Assembly (NCBI RefSeq): GCF_902833225.1
Contig: NZ_CADFEI010000026.1
Location: 25,461-89,460, forward strand
Length of the DNA stretch: 64,000 nt
Reading direction: 5' to 3'
Source: Burkholderia sp. BCC1644
GTDB taxonomy: Bacteria > Pseudomonadota > Gammaproteobacteria > Burkholderiales > Burkholderiaceae
Below are positions 16,826 to 24,420 of the stretch, in pieces. Every line of letters begins with the position of its first letter. Within the stretch, counting starts at the first letter, position 1. The notes beneath the pieces were generated by a model, which was given only the letters and a program-made list of their open reading frames with translations, did not search any database and was not told where the DNA came from. The position numbers and the translations under genes are program-made.

Positions 16826-17047
16826 TCAGGTGACGTACACGCCCGGCAGCAGCATCGAGATCGAAACGTCGAACGCGCGCGCGATCTTGTCGGCCGTGAC
16901 GATCGACGCGATCGCCTCGCCGCGCTCGATCTCGCCGACATACGAACGGTTCAGCCCCGCGTGCTCGGCCAGTTGCTCCTGCGACCACGTGCGGGCTTCG
17001 CGCAGCTTGCGCACGTTGGCGCCGAAGTGATGGATGAGGTCGCTCAT
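16826..17047 (-). CDS. XRE-family helix-turn-helix regulator of the encapsulin operon
   Basis: This 73-residue protein is almost only an HTH_3 domain (about residues 8-62): VRKLREARTWSQEQLAEHAG, then NRSYVGEIERGEA. A strong AGGAGG box precedes the ATG, which lies 8 bp after the serine acetyltransferase stop codon, so it is cotranscribed with that gene. The encapsulin gene follows after a 136-bp gap containing a 13-bp motif shared with the rhodanese promoter. It probably controls the locus, either alone or with an effector. A sulfur metabolite as signal is a guess. Confidence 0.88.
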   Translation of the reverse strand: MSDLIHHFGANVRKLREARTWSQEQLAEHAGLNRSYVGEIERGEAIASIVTADKIARAFDVSISMLLPGVYVT

Positions 17048-17055
17048 CGCGCCTC

Positions 17056-17997
17056 CTAGGCGACCCGCGCCGCCGCGCGCGGCGCGGCGTTCGCTTCGCT
17101 GCGCAGCACGGCCTGCGTGACGTTTTCGCCGGCCGGCACGTCCTGCGTGAGCCAGACGTTGCCGCCGATCACCGCGCCGCGTCCGATCGTCACGCGGCCG
17201 AGGATGGTCGCGCCCGCATAGATCACGACGTCGTCCTCGACGATCGGATGGCGTGCGAGCCCTTTCTCCAGATGGCCGGCCGCATCGCGCGGGAAGCGCT
17301 TCGCGCCGAGCGTGACGGCCTGGTACACGCGCACGCGCTCGCCGATGATCGCCGTCTCGCCGATCACCACGCCCGTGCCGTGATCGATGAAGAAGCCCGC
17401 GCCGATACGCGCGCCCGGATGAATGTCGATGCCCGTTTCCGCATGCGCCTGTTCGGCGATGATCCGCGCAAGCAGCGGCAGGCCGAGCCCGTACAGTTCG
17501 TGCGCGAGCCGGTGGTGAATCATCGCGAGGATGCCCGGGTAGCACAGCAGCACCTCGTCGACGCTGCCGGCTGCCGGATCGCCGTGGAACGCGGCCAGCA
17601 CGTCGCTGTCGAGCAGCCGGCGGATCTCGGGCAATCGCGCGGCAAAGGCCTGCACGGCTTTCGACGCCGCGTCATCGACGCGATCGGGCGGCGGCCCGTC
17701 GGCATTGCGCTGGCGCGCCGCGTAACGCAATTCGAGCGTCACCTGCGCGAGCAGCGCATTCAGCGCCGCGTCGAGCGCATGGGCCACGTGGAAGTTCTCG
17801 CTTTCCTGCCGAAGATCCGGCGGCCCGAGCCGCATCGGGAACAGCACGCCCTTCAGCGCGCCGATGATCTGCGCAAGCGCCTCGCGCGCCGGCAGGTCGC
17901 GCCCGCCCGGTTCGAGCGAGCGCCGCTGCTTCTCGCGCCATGCGCGGCGCACCGTCTGCAGCGATTGAACGATGTCGTCGATGTCGAATGCGGCCAT
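17056..17997 (-). CDS. serine O-acetyltransferase (SrpH/EpsC type)
   Basis: This 313-residue enzyme acetylates serine to O-acetylserine, the carbon skeleton for cysteine synthesis. The C-terminal left-handed beta-helix shows hexapeptide repeats, IDIHPGARIGAGFFIDHGTG, followed by VVIGETAIIGERVRVYQAVT and DVVIYAGATILGRVTIGRGA. The ~180-residue N-terminal helical part is the longer form seen with sulfur-responsive SrpH/EpsC enzymes. A GGGAGAAA box precedes the ATG at 17997; the longer frame upstream enters the rhodanese gene. It lies 28 bp after rhodanese and 8 bp before the XRE gene. Local O-acetylserine would raise cysteine for the encapsulated desulfurase. Confidence 0.92.
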   Translation of the reverse strand: MAAFDIDDIVQSLQTVRRAWREKQRRSLEPGGRDLPAREALAQIIGALKGVLFPMRLGPPDLRQESENFHVAHALDAALNALLAQVTLELRYAARQRNADGPPPDRVDDAASKAVQAFAARLPEIRRLLDSDVLAAFHGDPAAGSVDEVLLCYPGILAMIHHRLAHELYGLGLPLLARIIAEQAHAETGIDIHPGARIGAGFFIDHGTGVVIGETAIIGERVRVYQAVTLGAKRFPRDAAGHLEKGLARHPIVEDDVVIYAGATILGRVTIGRGAVIGGNVWLTQDVPAGENVTQAVLRSEANAAPRAAARVA

Positions 17998-18025
17998 GCT
18001 GCTTTCTCCCTGTCCCGGCCGTGAA

Positions 18026-18496
18026 TCAGTCCTGCGCCCACGGCAGCCCGCGCAAGCGCCAACCGTTCTGGCTACCGCGATGCTGCCGCTCGTCGAGGTC
18101 GCCCTCGAAGCCTTCGAGCACATTGAATACCTGCGTGAAACCACCCTTCGTCGCGGCCTCGGCCGCCTGCGCCGAGCGGTTTCCGCTGCGGCACAACAAC
18201 AGCACGACGGCCTCCTTGCCGGTCTTCGCTTCCAGCTCGCGCACGAAGCGCGGGTTGCGCGTCAGGCTCGTGCCGGTCGCCCACGGCACATGCAGCGACT
18301 CCGGCACGTGGCCGACGAATTTCCGTTCCTCCGCCGTGCGTACGTCCACCAGCAACGCATCGCCGGCCGAGAACAACGCCCACGCGGCTTCCGGCGCAAC
18401 GCCGCCCGCATAGGGCGTGCCGGCCGCCACCGCCGCCGCGCGCGCGTCGTCGAGCGCCTGCTGTGCAGCGGTTCGTTCTTCCAGTCCAACCGTCAT
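18026..18496 (-). CDS. single-domain rhodanese sulfurtransferase
   Basis: This 156-residue protein carries one rhodanese domain (about residues 36-150) with the CDC25-like motif AEERKFVGHVPES and the active-site loop CRSGNRS, whose cysteine is residue 102. It transfers sulfane sulfur between thiol acceptors in the cytoplasm, as no signal peptide is present. The ATG at 18496 has an AAGGAAG box; the longer open frame runs into the promoter. It is the first gene of the sulfur operon. Its likely job is to move sulfur made by, or released from, the encapsulated cysteine desulfurase. Confidence 0.93.
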   Translation of the reverse strand: MTVGLEERTAAQQALDDARAAAVAAGTPYAGGVAPEAAWALFSAGDALLVDVRTAEERKFVGHVPESLHVPWATGTSLTRNPRFVRELEAKTGKEAVVLLLCRSGNRSAQAAEAATKGGFTQVFNVLEGFEGDLDERQHRGSQNGWRLRGLPWAQD

Positions 18497-18569
18497 GACA
18501 CTTCCTTGTTTTCGTAGATTCGTATGAACAAAAACACCGGGAATTCGGCCGTTGCAGCTTGCGTGCTGT

Positions 18570-18582
18570 CTATAGCCGTCAG
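18570..18582 (-). promoter_or_regulatory. 13-bp shared motif upstream of the rhodanese gene
   Basis: CTGACGGCTATAG on the minus strand, 73 bp before the rhodanese ATG, is identical to the motif upstream of the encapsulin gene. An A/T-rich stretch just upstream of it (about 18608-18640) is typical of an activated promoter in this GC-rich genome. Confidence 0.5.
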
Positions 18583-18764
18583 CGCCACTATGCGAGTGCG
18601 CTCGGGTAAGCAGAACCAATAAAAATTCATTTCCTAATCAGCGCCGCGGGGAATGCAATAGCAGACGCGCGCTATCGGCGCGGGCTCGCTGGCGGGCTGG
18701 AAATGCGGGACGAGGGCCGCTCGATGTCATGCATCGAAGGGTTTGAAAGGAAGAGAGAGACGAT

Positions 18765-18847
18765 CAACGCGGCGCGCGCCGCGTTGTCATGGAATCCGAA
18801 ATGGAACGACTGGCAGGTGCGAATGGCACATGCATCGCCGATGCATG
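18765..18847. repeat. two palindromes between amidase and rhodanese genes
   Basis: The 365-bp stretch 18497-18861 holds no gene. It contains a perfect 22-bp palindrome (CAACGCGGCGC and its complement, 18765-18786) and a second dyad, CATGCATCG-C-CGATGCATG (18829-18847), just after the amidase stop. Neither has a T tract; they may fold as the 3' end of the amidase transcript. Confidence 0.45.
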
Positions 18848-18861
18848 CGCCCATCAGACCA

Positions 18862-20262
18862 TCACGACAGCGGATCGACCGGCACGATCGGCACGCCACG
18901 CGCTTCGATGTCGCGCCCGGCGAGCAGACACAGATCCTCGCGATGATGCGTGGCCACCACCTGCACGCCCACCGGCACGCCGTTCACGAGCGACGTCGTG
19001 ACGGCCAGCCCCGGCAACCCCATCGCGGGCAGCGCGCGCAACGTGAGTTGCGCTTCCCATACGCGCTCGAAGCCGTCCGGCCCCTGACGGTCAAGATCGT
19101 CGGCGAACGGCAGTTCCGACGAAACGGGCAGCAGCAACACCGGATATTCATCGAGAAACAGCCGCCATTGCCGCGTCAGCGTCGTGCGCCGGACCAGCGC
19201 CCGGCTGATCACGTCGGCCGGCAGGTCGCGCACCTTGCCGCGCACCGCGGCAATCACCGCTGCCGCGCCCGGATCGCCGTCCTGCTCGACCGAATTCGCC
19301 AGCGCATCGAACCCGTCGCCGAGCCATAGCTGCTCCTGCAACAACGCGGCTTCGCGCATCGGCGGCGTGTCGTCGATCTCGTCGACGGTCCAGCCCGCAT
19401 CGACCAACCGGCGGGCGGCATCGCGCAACGCGGCTTCCACTTCGGGCACGACCTCGAGGCCGCGCGGGCGCACGCACAGCGCCGCTCGTTTCGGCACTTC
19501 GCGCCCGTCGAACGGCACGGCCACGTTCCATGGATCGCGCGGGTCCGGCGCGGAGAACGCACGCAGCGCGAGCGACAGATCGTCGATCGTGCGCGCGATC
19601 GGCCCCGCCGTCGACATCAGCTGCGCGCCGATCGCACGCTCGGGCGACGACGCATTGAACGCCGGCACGCGGCCGAGCGACGGCCGGATCCCGTGCACGC
19701 CACACGCATAAGCCGGGTAGCGCACCGAGCCGCCGATGTCGGTGCCGACCGCCAGCGGGCCGATCCCGGCCGCCACCGCGGCCGCCGCACCGCCGCTCGA
19801 TCCGCCCGGCGTCAGCGACATGTTGCGCGGATTGCGTGTGTGGCCATGCACGAGATTCGACGTGAACCAGCGCAATGCGAACGTCGGCGAATTGGTGCGG
19901 CCCAGCAGGATTCCGCCAGCCTTCCGGATATTGGCGACCACCGGGCTGTCGGCCTGGGCGATCAGGTTTTCCTGCAGGCGCGTGCCGTTGGTCGTCGCAA
20001 ATCCCGCCTGATCGATGTTGATCTTCACGGTGACGGGCACGCCTGCGAGCGGCCCCGGATCGTCGCCACGCGCGAGCGCGCGATCGACTTCGTCGGCCTG
20101 CCGTCGCACGTCGTCGGGGCGGTGTTCGACCACCGCATTGATCGCCGGATTCACTGCATCGAGACGATCGAGCACGGCGTCCGCTACTTCGCGCGCGGAC
20201 ACTTCACGCTGACGCACGCGTTTCGCGAGTTCGGTTGCTGAAAGTTGCCAGAGTTCGGTCAT
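18862..20262 (-). CDS. amidase signature family hydrolase
   Basis: This 466-residue cytoplasmic enzyme hydrolyses a carboxamide or aryl/peptide amide. The Ser-cisSer-Lys triad is visible as K80 (VPVTVKINIDQAG), cis-Ser S155 (TPGGSSGG) and the nucleophile S179 (GTDIGGSVRYPA). Length fits the family. The ATG at 20262 is preceded by a GAGAAG box; upstream in-frame residues are unrelated. It is transcribed toward the sulfur operon but separated from it by 365 bp. The next gene upstream, a secreted alpha/beta hydrolase, ends 76 bp before it. Substrate unknown. Confidence 0.93.
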   Translation of the reverse strand: MTELWQLSATELAKRVRQREVSAREVADAVLDRLDAVNPAINAVVEHRPDDVRRQADEVDRALARGDDPGPLAGVPVTVKINIDQAGFATTNGTRLQENLIAQADSPVVANIRKAGGILLGRTNSPTFALRWFTSNLVHGHTRNPRNMSLTPGGSSGGAAAAVAAGIGPLAVGTDIGGSVRYPAYACGVHGIRPSLGRVPAFNASSPERAIGAQLMSTAGPIARTIDDLSLALRAFSAPDPRDPWNVAVPFDGREVPKRAALCVRPRGLEVVPEVEAALRDAARRLVDAGWTVDEIDDTPPMREAALLQEQLWLGDGFDALANSVEQDGDPGAAAVIAAVRGKVRDLPADVISRALVRRTTLTRQWRLFLDEYPVLLLPVSSELPFADDLDRQGPDGFERVWEAQLTLRALPAMGLPGLAVTTSLVNGVPVGVQVVATHHREDLCLLAGRDIEARGVPIVPVDPLS

Positions 20263-20338
20263 GACTTCTCCTCGTGGAAAGACATCACAAACGCTCACGG
20301 CGCCGCGCTTCCTCACGAAAGCACGGCACCGCGTTCAC

Positions 20339-21130
20339 TCACTGCGTATCCTGCTTCGCGCGTTCGGCGGCCGCGATGATCGCGTCGGCCACGGCCTTCG
20401 GCTGGCTCAGCATCGCGACATGGCTGCCGTTCACGCGCGCAACCGTCGCACCGATCCGCTTCGCCATCGTTTCCTGCAGCGCCGGATCGATCATCTTGTC
20501 CTGCGTCGCGACGACGAACGTCGACGGCTTCGCATGCCACGCGGCCTGCGCGACCTTCTCCGAGATGCAACCGCTATACCACGGCCCCTGGGTCGCGGCA
20601 ACGATGCGCTGTTGCGCGGGCGGCAGGTCCGGCGCGAAATCCTGCGCGATCGCCTTGTCCGACAGACGGGCGAAACCGCCTGCATCCTTGCGCAGTTCGC
20701 CGGCCCAGGCCGGCGCCGGCAGCCCTTGCGTGACATCGGCGATCGACTGGCCGTTGTCGGGCGCGAACGCCGCGACGTACACGAGCGACTTCACCTTGTC
20801 GTCGTTGCCCGCATCGCTGATCACGACGCCGGCCCATGAATGGCCGACCAGCACGACCGGCCCCTTCTGCTCGTCGATCGCGCGCTTCGTCGCGGCCGCA
20901 TCGTCGGCGAGCGAGCTCAGCGGATTCTGCACCGACACCACGTGCAGCCCGCGCGCCTCGAGCAGCGGAATCACGCGGTTCCAGCTCGACCCGTCAGCGA
21001 ACGCACCGTGCACGAGCACGACGTTCGTGCCCTTCAGGTCTGCCGTCGGCGCAGCCTGCGCCGCGACCGCACCGAACAGTCCGCCGATCACCGCGGCGGA
21101 CACCAGAACGCGTTTCATCAAACCGGCCAT
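20339..21130 (-). CDS. secreted alpha/beta hydrolase
   Basis: This 263-residue alpha/beta hydrolase has a signal peptide (MAGLMKRVLVSAAVIGGLFG, cleavage after AQA). The oxyanion motif VLVHGAFADGSSW and the nucleophile elbow VGHSWAG are clear, and NGSHVAML carries the catalytic histidine. I chose the ATG at 21130, seven bases after an AAAGGAG box; the ATG at 21136 is too close to it. It resembles salicylate-esterase/PIR7-type small esterases widespread in Burkholderia. Substrate unknown. Confidence 0.88.
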   Translation of the reverse strand: MAGLMKRVLVSAAVIGGLFGAVAAQAAPTADLKGTNVVLVHGAFADGSSWNRVIPLLEARGLHVVSVQNPLSSLADDAAATKRAIDEQKGPVVLVGHSWAGVVISDAGNDDKVKSLVYVAAFAPDNGQSIADVTQGLPAPAWAGELRKDAGGFARLSDKAIAQDFAPDLPPAQQRIVAATQGPWYSGCISEKVAQAAWHAKPSTFVVATQDKMIDPALQETMAKRIGATVARVNGSHVAMLSQPKAVADAIIAAAERAKQDTQ

Positions 21131-21214
21131 CGTCATGCTCCTTTCTCTGTCGTGTTGTTCAAATGAAGTGCTGCACCGAAGGCCGCGCCTGCATGCAACA
21201 GGCGCGGCACTCGA

Positions 21215-21541
21215 TCACGAATGCGCGTACAGGTCGTCGGCCGCGTTCCGTGCGGAGCGCGATTGCGTCGCGTCGCGATGACCGGCGGGCGTCGACGCAT
21301 CGGCCACGTTGTCGCCTTGCGACTTCGACGGGCCGTTCTGGTCGGAACGCGCAACCTGCAACGCAGCGATGATGTCTTCCGGGTAGTGCGGTTCGCTGCG
21401 CGCCGGGTTGTAGCCGGCCTGTTCGAGGCGGACGAGTTCGGCTCGCACGTCGGCACGCGTGAGGCCGTGGCCGGTATCGGCGAACGACAAAACGGGAGCG
21501 ACGGCGAGGACGGCAACGGCGAGGATTCGAGCGGCTTTCAT
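21215..21541 (-). CDS. DUF4148 periplasmic protein
   Basis: This 108-residue protein has a signal peptide ending near FADTG (residues 1-22) and the DUF4148 signature TRADVRAELVRLEQAGYNP (about residues 28-46) followed by PEDIIAALQVA. DUF4148 is a short family almost confined to Burkholderiales and has no known function. An AGGAG box precedes the ATG. It may be cotranscribed with the hydrolase gene 84 bp downstream. Confidence 0.9.
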   Translation of the reverse strand: MKAARILAVAVLAVAPVLSFADTGHGLTRADVRAELVRLEQAGYNPARSEPHYPEDIIAALQVARSDQNGPSKSQGDNVADASTPAGHRDATQSRSARNAADDLYAHS

Positions 21542-22036
21542 GAGCGTTCTCCTTGAACGAAGTAGGTCAGTCGATCATTCGGCATTCGATCCAGATCGTC
21601 TGGCATCGAACGTTTCCTGCATGTCGACAGTAGAACCCGCCCACGTATCTGCCATGTTTCCGAAGCGTGGTCTCGGTGCAATCCGATGTTTCCGGAGCAG
21701 CGCTAGATACAGTGCGATACAAACTCGCCGGATTCGCCACGCAAGTACGGACGATAGCGACTCGATCGCTCCCGGATAAGGACGCGACACCGTGTGCAAG
21801 TGCGTCGTACGGCGGCGCCGGCGGATAACGGGCCTGACAACCTCAACGGATTGAGAGACTGCTCGCTTCGGCCGACCTGTTTCGGTGATGGAGTCGCACG
21901 CCTGATCTCCGTCACGAAACACATTCTGACAATTTCCGTTCGTCGCCATCGCCCCTGAGCGCATTTTCCCGGCATCGGCATTTCGCACACGCGCCATTTC
22001 GTTATGCTCGACGCCGCTCTCCGTTCCAGATTACTT
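21542..22036. other. intergenic region without convincing gene
   Basis: This stretch is visibly less GC-rich than its neighbours. Open frames on both strands are short, have atypical codon use and no ribosome sites. It marks the left border of the type VI effector pair. Confidence 0.5.
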
Positions 22037-22069
22037 CGGACACTTATCTGTTTGTTTCGTATAAGTCCG
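22037..22069 (+). promoter_or_regulatory. interrupted dyad upstream of the Tle3-like gene
   Basis: CGGACACTTAT and ATAAGTCCG face each other across 13 bp, an imperfect inverted repeat 39 bp before the effector start codon. It could be an operator or leader hairpin. Confidence 0.4.
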
Positions 22070-22107
22070 ATAACGGTTGAGCGTTGAATGTCTGCTCAGG
22101 AGTATGG

Positions 22108-24420
22108 ATGACCGATTCACTTCTCGATCCGCGACCGGCGGCGGATGTGCGCACCGACGAACCCGCGGCACCGGCCGCTACGCCGGACGCAACCACATCG
22201 CGGCCGGCACCGCCACCCATCGTCGTGGGCCGCGTCAAGGGTGTGACGATGTTCGCAAAAGACACGCGGCTCATCTGTGTCAAGCAGATGCCCCTGCCCG
22301 GTATCGTGATCTTCGTGCATGGGGTGAACTCCGAGGGAGAATGGTTCGAAGCATCGGAGGACGGGCTGTGCAAAGGCCTGAATCGCCGGCTCGGTCGCCT
22401 TGACGATCAATTGAAGTATCGCGGCATCGACGCGGGACAAATGACGCCCGCGAAGTACACGGAGAGCGTGACGCCCGATGGGTTTCTCAATCCGATGCTT
22501 TGGTCCGGCAACTACATCAAGCCCGATCCGTCGTTTTCACCGGTGATTCATTTCCGTTGGGGCTATCGGGCGACCGCGGCGGAACTGAAGGAATACGGCG
22601 ACAAGATCTTTCTGAACGAGCAGGACTATTGGGGCGGCGGTCCGTTCACGAACGGCTGTTCGAGCCTGCCCGATCTTTGGCACGGTGGCCTCGACGACCG
22701 GGCAGCCGGATGGATCACCGTGCAAGGCATCAACCCGACCAATCGGCCGCTGTATCGCGCGCCGCCCCGCTCCTATGGCGTGCTCGCTGCGTTGCGACTG
22801 GCCAGGCTGATCGAGTCGATCCGCCGGATGCAGGCCAACGTACCCATTACGGTCGTATGTCACAGCCAGGGCAACATCGTCGGTCTGACGGCGGCGTTCT
22901 TCGGCGACGCATTGCCCGATGTCGAGGATCCGTGGGGGCGCAAGGGCCATTGCGTGGCGGACGCCTACGTGCTGGCGAATGCCCCGTACAGTTTCGCGCG
23001 TGCAGACGGTCCGAACAGCTCCGATACGTTCATGGACACATGGTCGCAGCGCGCGACGAAAGACGCCGACGGCCGGCGCGGGCGACAGACCTACGCCGCG
23101 CGCACGATGACATTCGGCAAGTTTCTGTCGATCGTCGAAGCTCGCAAAGCGCATGAACTGCCGGCAGGCAAGATCGACGAAGACATGGCGAACGAGCGGG
23201 TATCGCCGACGAGCAACAGGTCATATGCAGCGCAACAAGATCGCGACCGGCACGGCCTGAATCGATCGACGTATGGCCGCGTCACGGCGTATTGCTGTCC
23301 GCACGACCAGGTGATTTCGGCGGTGACGGTTCAAGGCATCGGCTGGCGCGGCATCGGCAAGCACGAACTCGACGATATCGGCGCGTCCGGCATCCTGACG
23401 CAGCGCGTGTTCGCATCCGGCTTCGACGTCGGCGTGCAGCAGCCCTATCGGTATTGGGAAGATGACTGGCGGCGTATCCAGAAAGGGAAGACGCCGGGAT
23501 TCTGGTATCCGCCGTCACCCCCCGCCAAATTCAGTCTCGTCGGCGCGCTCAAGGGGAACGAAAGCGTTTGGGGAATGGCGGCCACGCTTGCCACTGCGCC
23601 GTTCATGTTCGTCGTGACCGGGATCAGTTCGGCATTGAACATGCTCCGTGTGAACGCCGACCCGCCGGCAGGCTGGACGGTTGTGGCGGACGCCCCGACC
23701 CTCGACGAAACCTTCCCGCCCAAGGCGTTGCGATTCGGCAACCCGATCGAAACGAAAGACGGCGACGCGATAAGCGACTTCAACGAAGGCAACGATCCTC
23801 CGGCCGCATGGCGTGACGCGAGCAAGACCGATGCAGACAAGCGGGCCGATGATCCGTACGACCAGTACGAGGCAAAAAACCAGGATAGCGTCGCCCAAGG
23901 TACGGCAAAAACCGAGGCCGGGCAGCGTTACGAAGACCGTGCGTTGATGCGGATGGAAGCGCGTCGCACGCTGAACACCGAATGGCTCGATGGCGACGGT
24001 CACGTGATAGGCGAGGACGGTAAAAGCGAGATGCCAGACGGCTACAAGGAATGGCGCGACAAGCAAATTGTCGATTGGCTCGATCGCGGGGCCACCAATA
24101 ACCCGACTAACCACTCTACGACGATGACCAACCCCGATCACGCAGAAAAGGCGCTTGCTTACGATGTGGCTGTGGGCCTCTGCCATCTAACGGAGCAGCA
24201 ACTCAGATCGTTGCGCATGGAGGCGGATTGGCGGATGAAGGAAGGCATCCCCGACGGCAATCCGAGAGAGAAGTACTTCGACTATTTCTCGCGCGGCAAA
24301 CTTGACGATCTACCGATACAGGAATGGGTGCATGTGGAAAACGGTGAAGGAAATATACCCGACGCGATTGTCGATGAACGTGAAGGGGAGTTTTATCTGA
24401 AGGTCGGAGGTGCGTTTTGA
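22108..24420 (+). CDS. Tle3-like type VI secretion lipase effector (DUF3274)
   Basis: This 770-residue protein matches the Tle3 class of antibacterial phospholipase effectors. The alpha/beta hydrolase part opens with GIVIFVHGVNSEGEWFE near residue 72, and the nucleophile elbow VVCHSQGN puts the serine at residue 253. The C-terminal third (from about residue 540) is the polar, Asp/Lys-rich DUF3274-type region. There is no signal peptide, as expected for type VI cargo. The ATG at 22108 follows an AGGAG box by five bases. The next gene overlaps it and is a Tla3-like partner. No VgrG, PAAR or other secretion gene is in the window, so the pair is an orphan effector module. Confidence 0.82.
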   Translation: MTDSLLDPRPAADVRTDEPAAPAATPDATTSRPAPPPIVVGRVKGVTMFAKDTRLICVKQMPLPGIVIFVHGVNSEGEWFEASEDGLCKGLNRRLGRLDDQLKYRGIDAGQMTPAKYTESVTPDGFLNPMLWSGNYIKPDPSFSPVIHFRWGYRATAAELKEYGDKIFLNEQDYWGGGPFTNGCSSLPDLWHGGLDDRAAGWITVQGINPTNRPLYRAPPRSYGVLAALRLARLIESIRRMQANVPITVVCHSQGNIVGLTAAFFGDALPDVEDPWGRKGHCVADAYVLANAPYSFARADGPNSSDTFMDTWSQRATKDADGRRGRQTYAARTMTFGKFLSIVEARKAHELPAGKIDEDMANERVSPTSNRSYAAQQDRDRHGLNRSTYGRVTAYCCPHDQVISAVTVQGIGWRGIGKHELDDIGASGILTQRVFASGFDVGVQQPYRYWEDDWRRIQKGKTPGFWYPPSPPAKFSLVGALKGNESVWGMAATLATAPFMFVVTGISSALNMLRVNADPPAGWTVVADAPTLDETFPPKALRFGNPIETKDGDAISDFNEGNDPPAAWRDASKTDADKRADDPYDQYEAKNQDSVAQGTAKTEAGQRYEDRALMRMEARRTLNTEWLDGDGHVIGEDGKSEMPDGYKEWRDKQIVDWLDRGATNNPTNHSTTMTNPDHAEKALAYDVAVGLCHLTEQQLRSLRMEADWRMKEGIPDGNPREKYFDYFSRGKLDDLPIQEWVHVENGEGNIPDAIVDEREGEFYLKVGGAF

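Noticed and set aside
21575..21997. 140-codon minus-strand open frame between DUF4148 and the effector gene
   Set aside because: No ribosome site, no recognisable motif and mixed composition; treated as non-coding.
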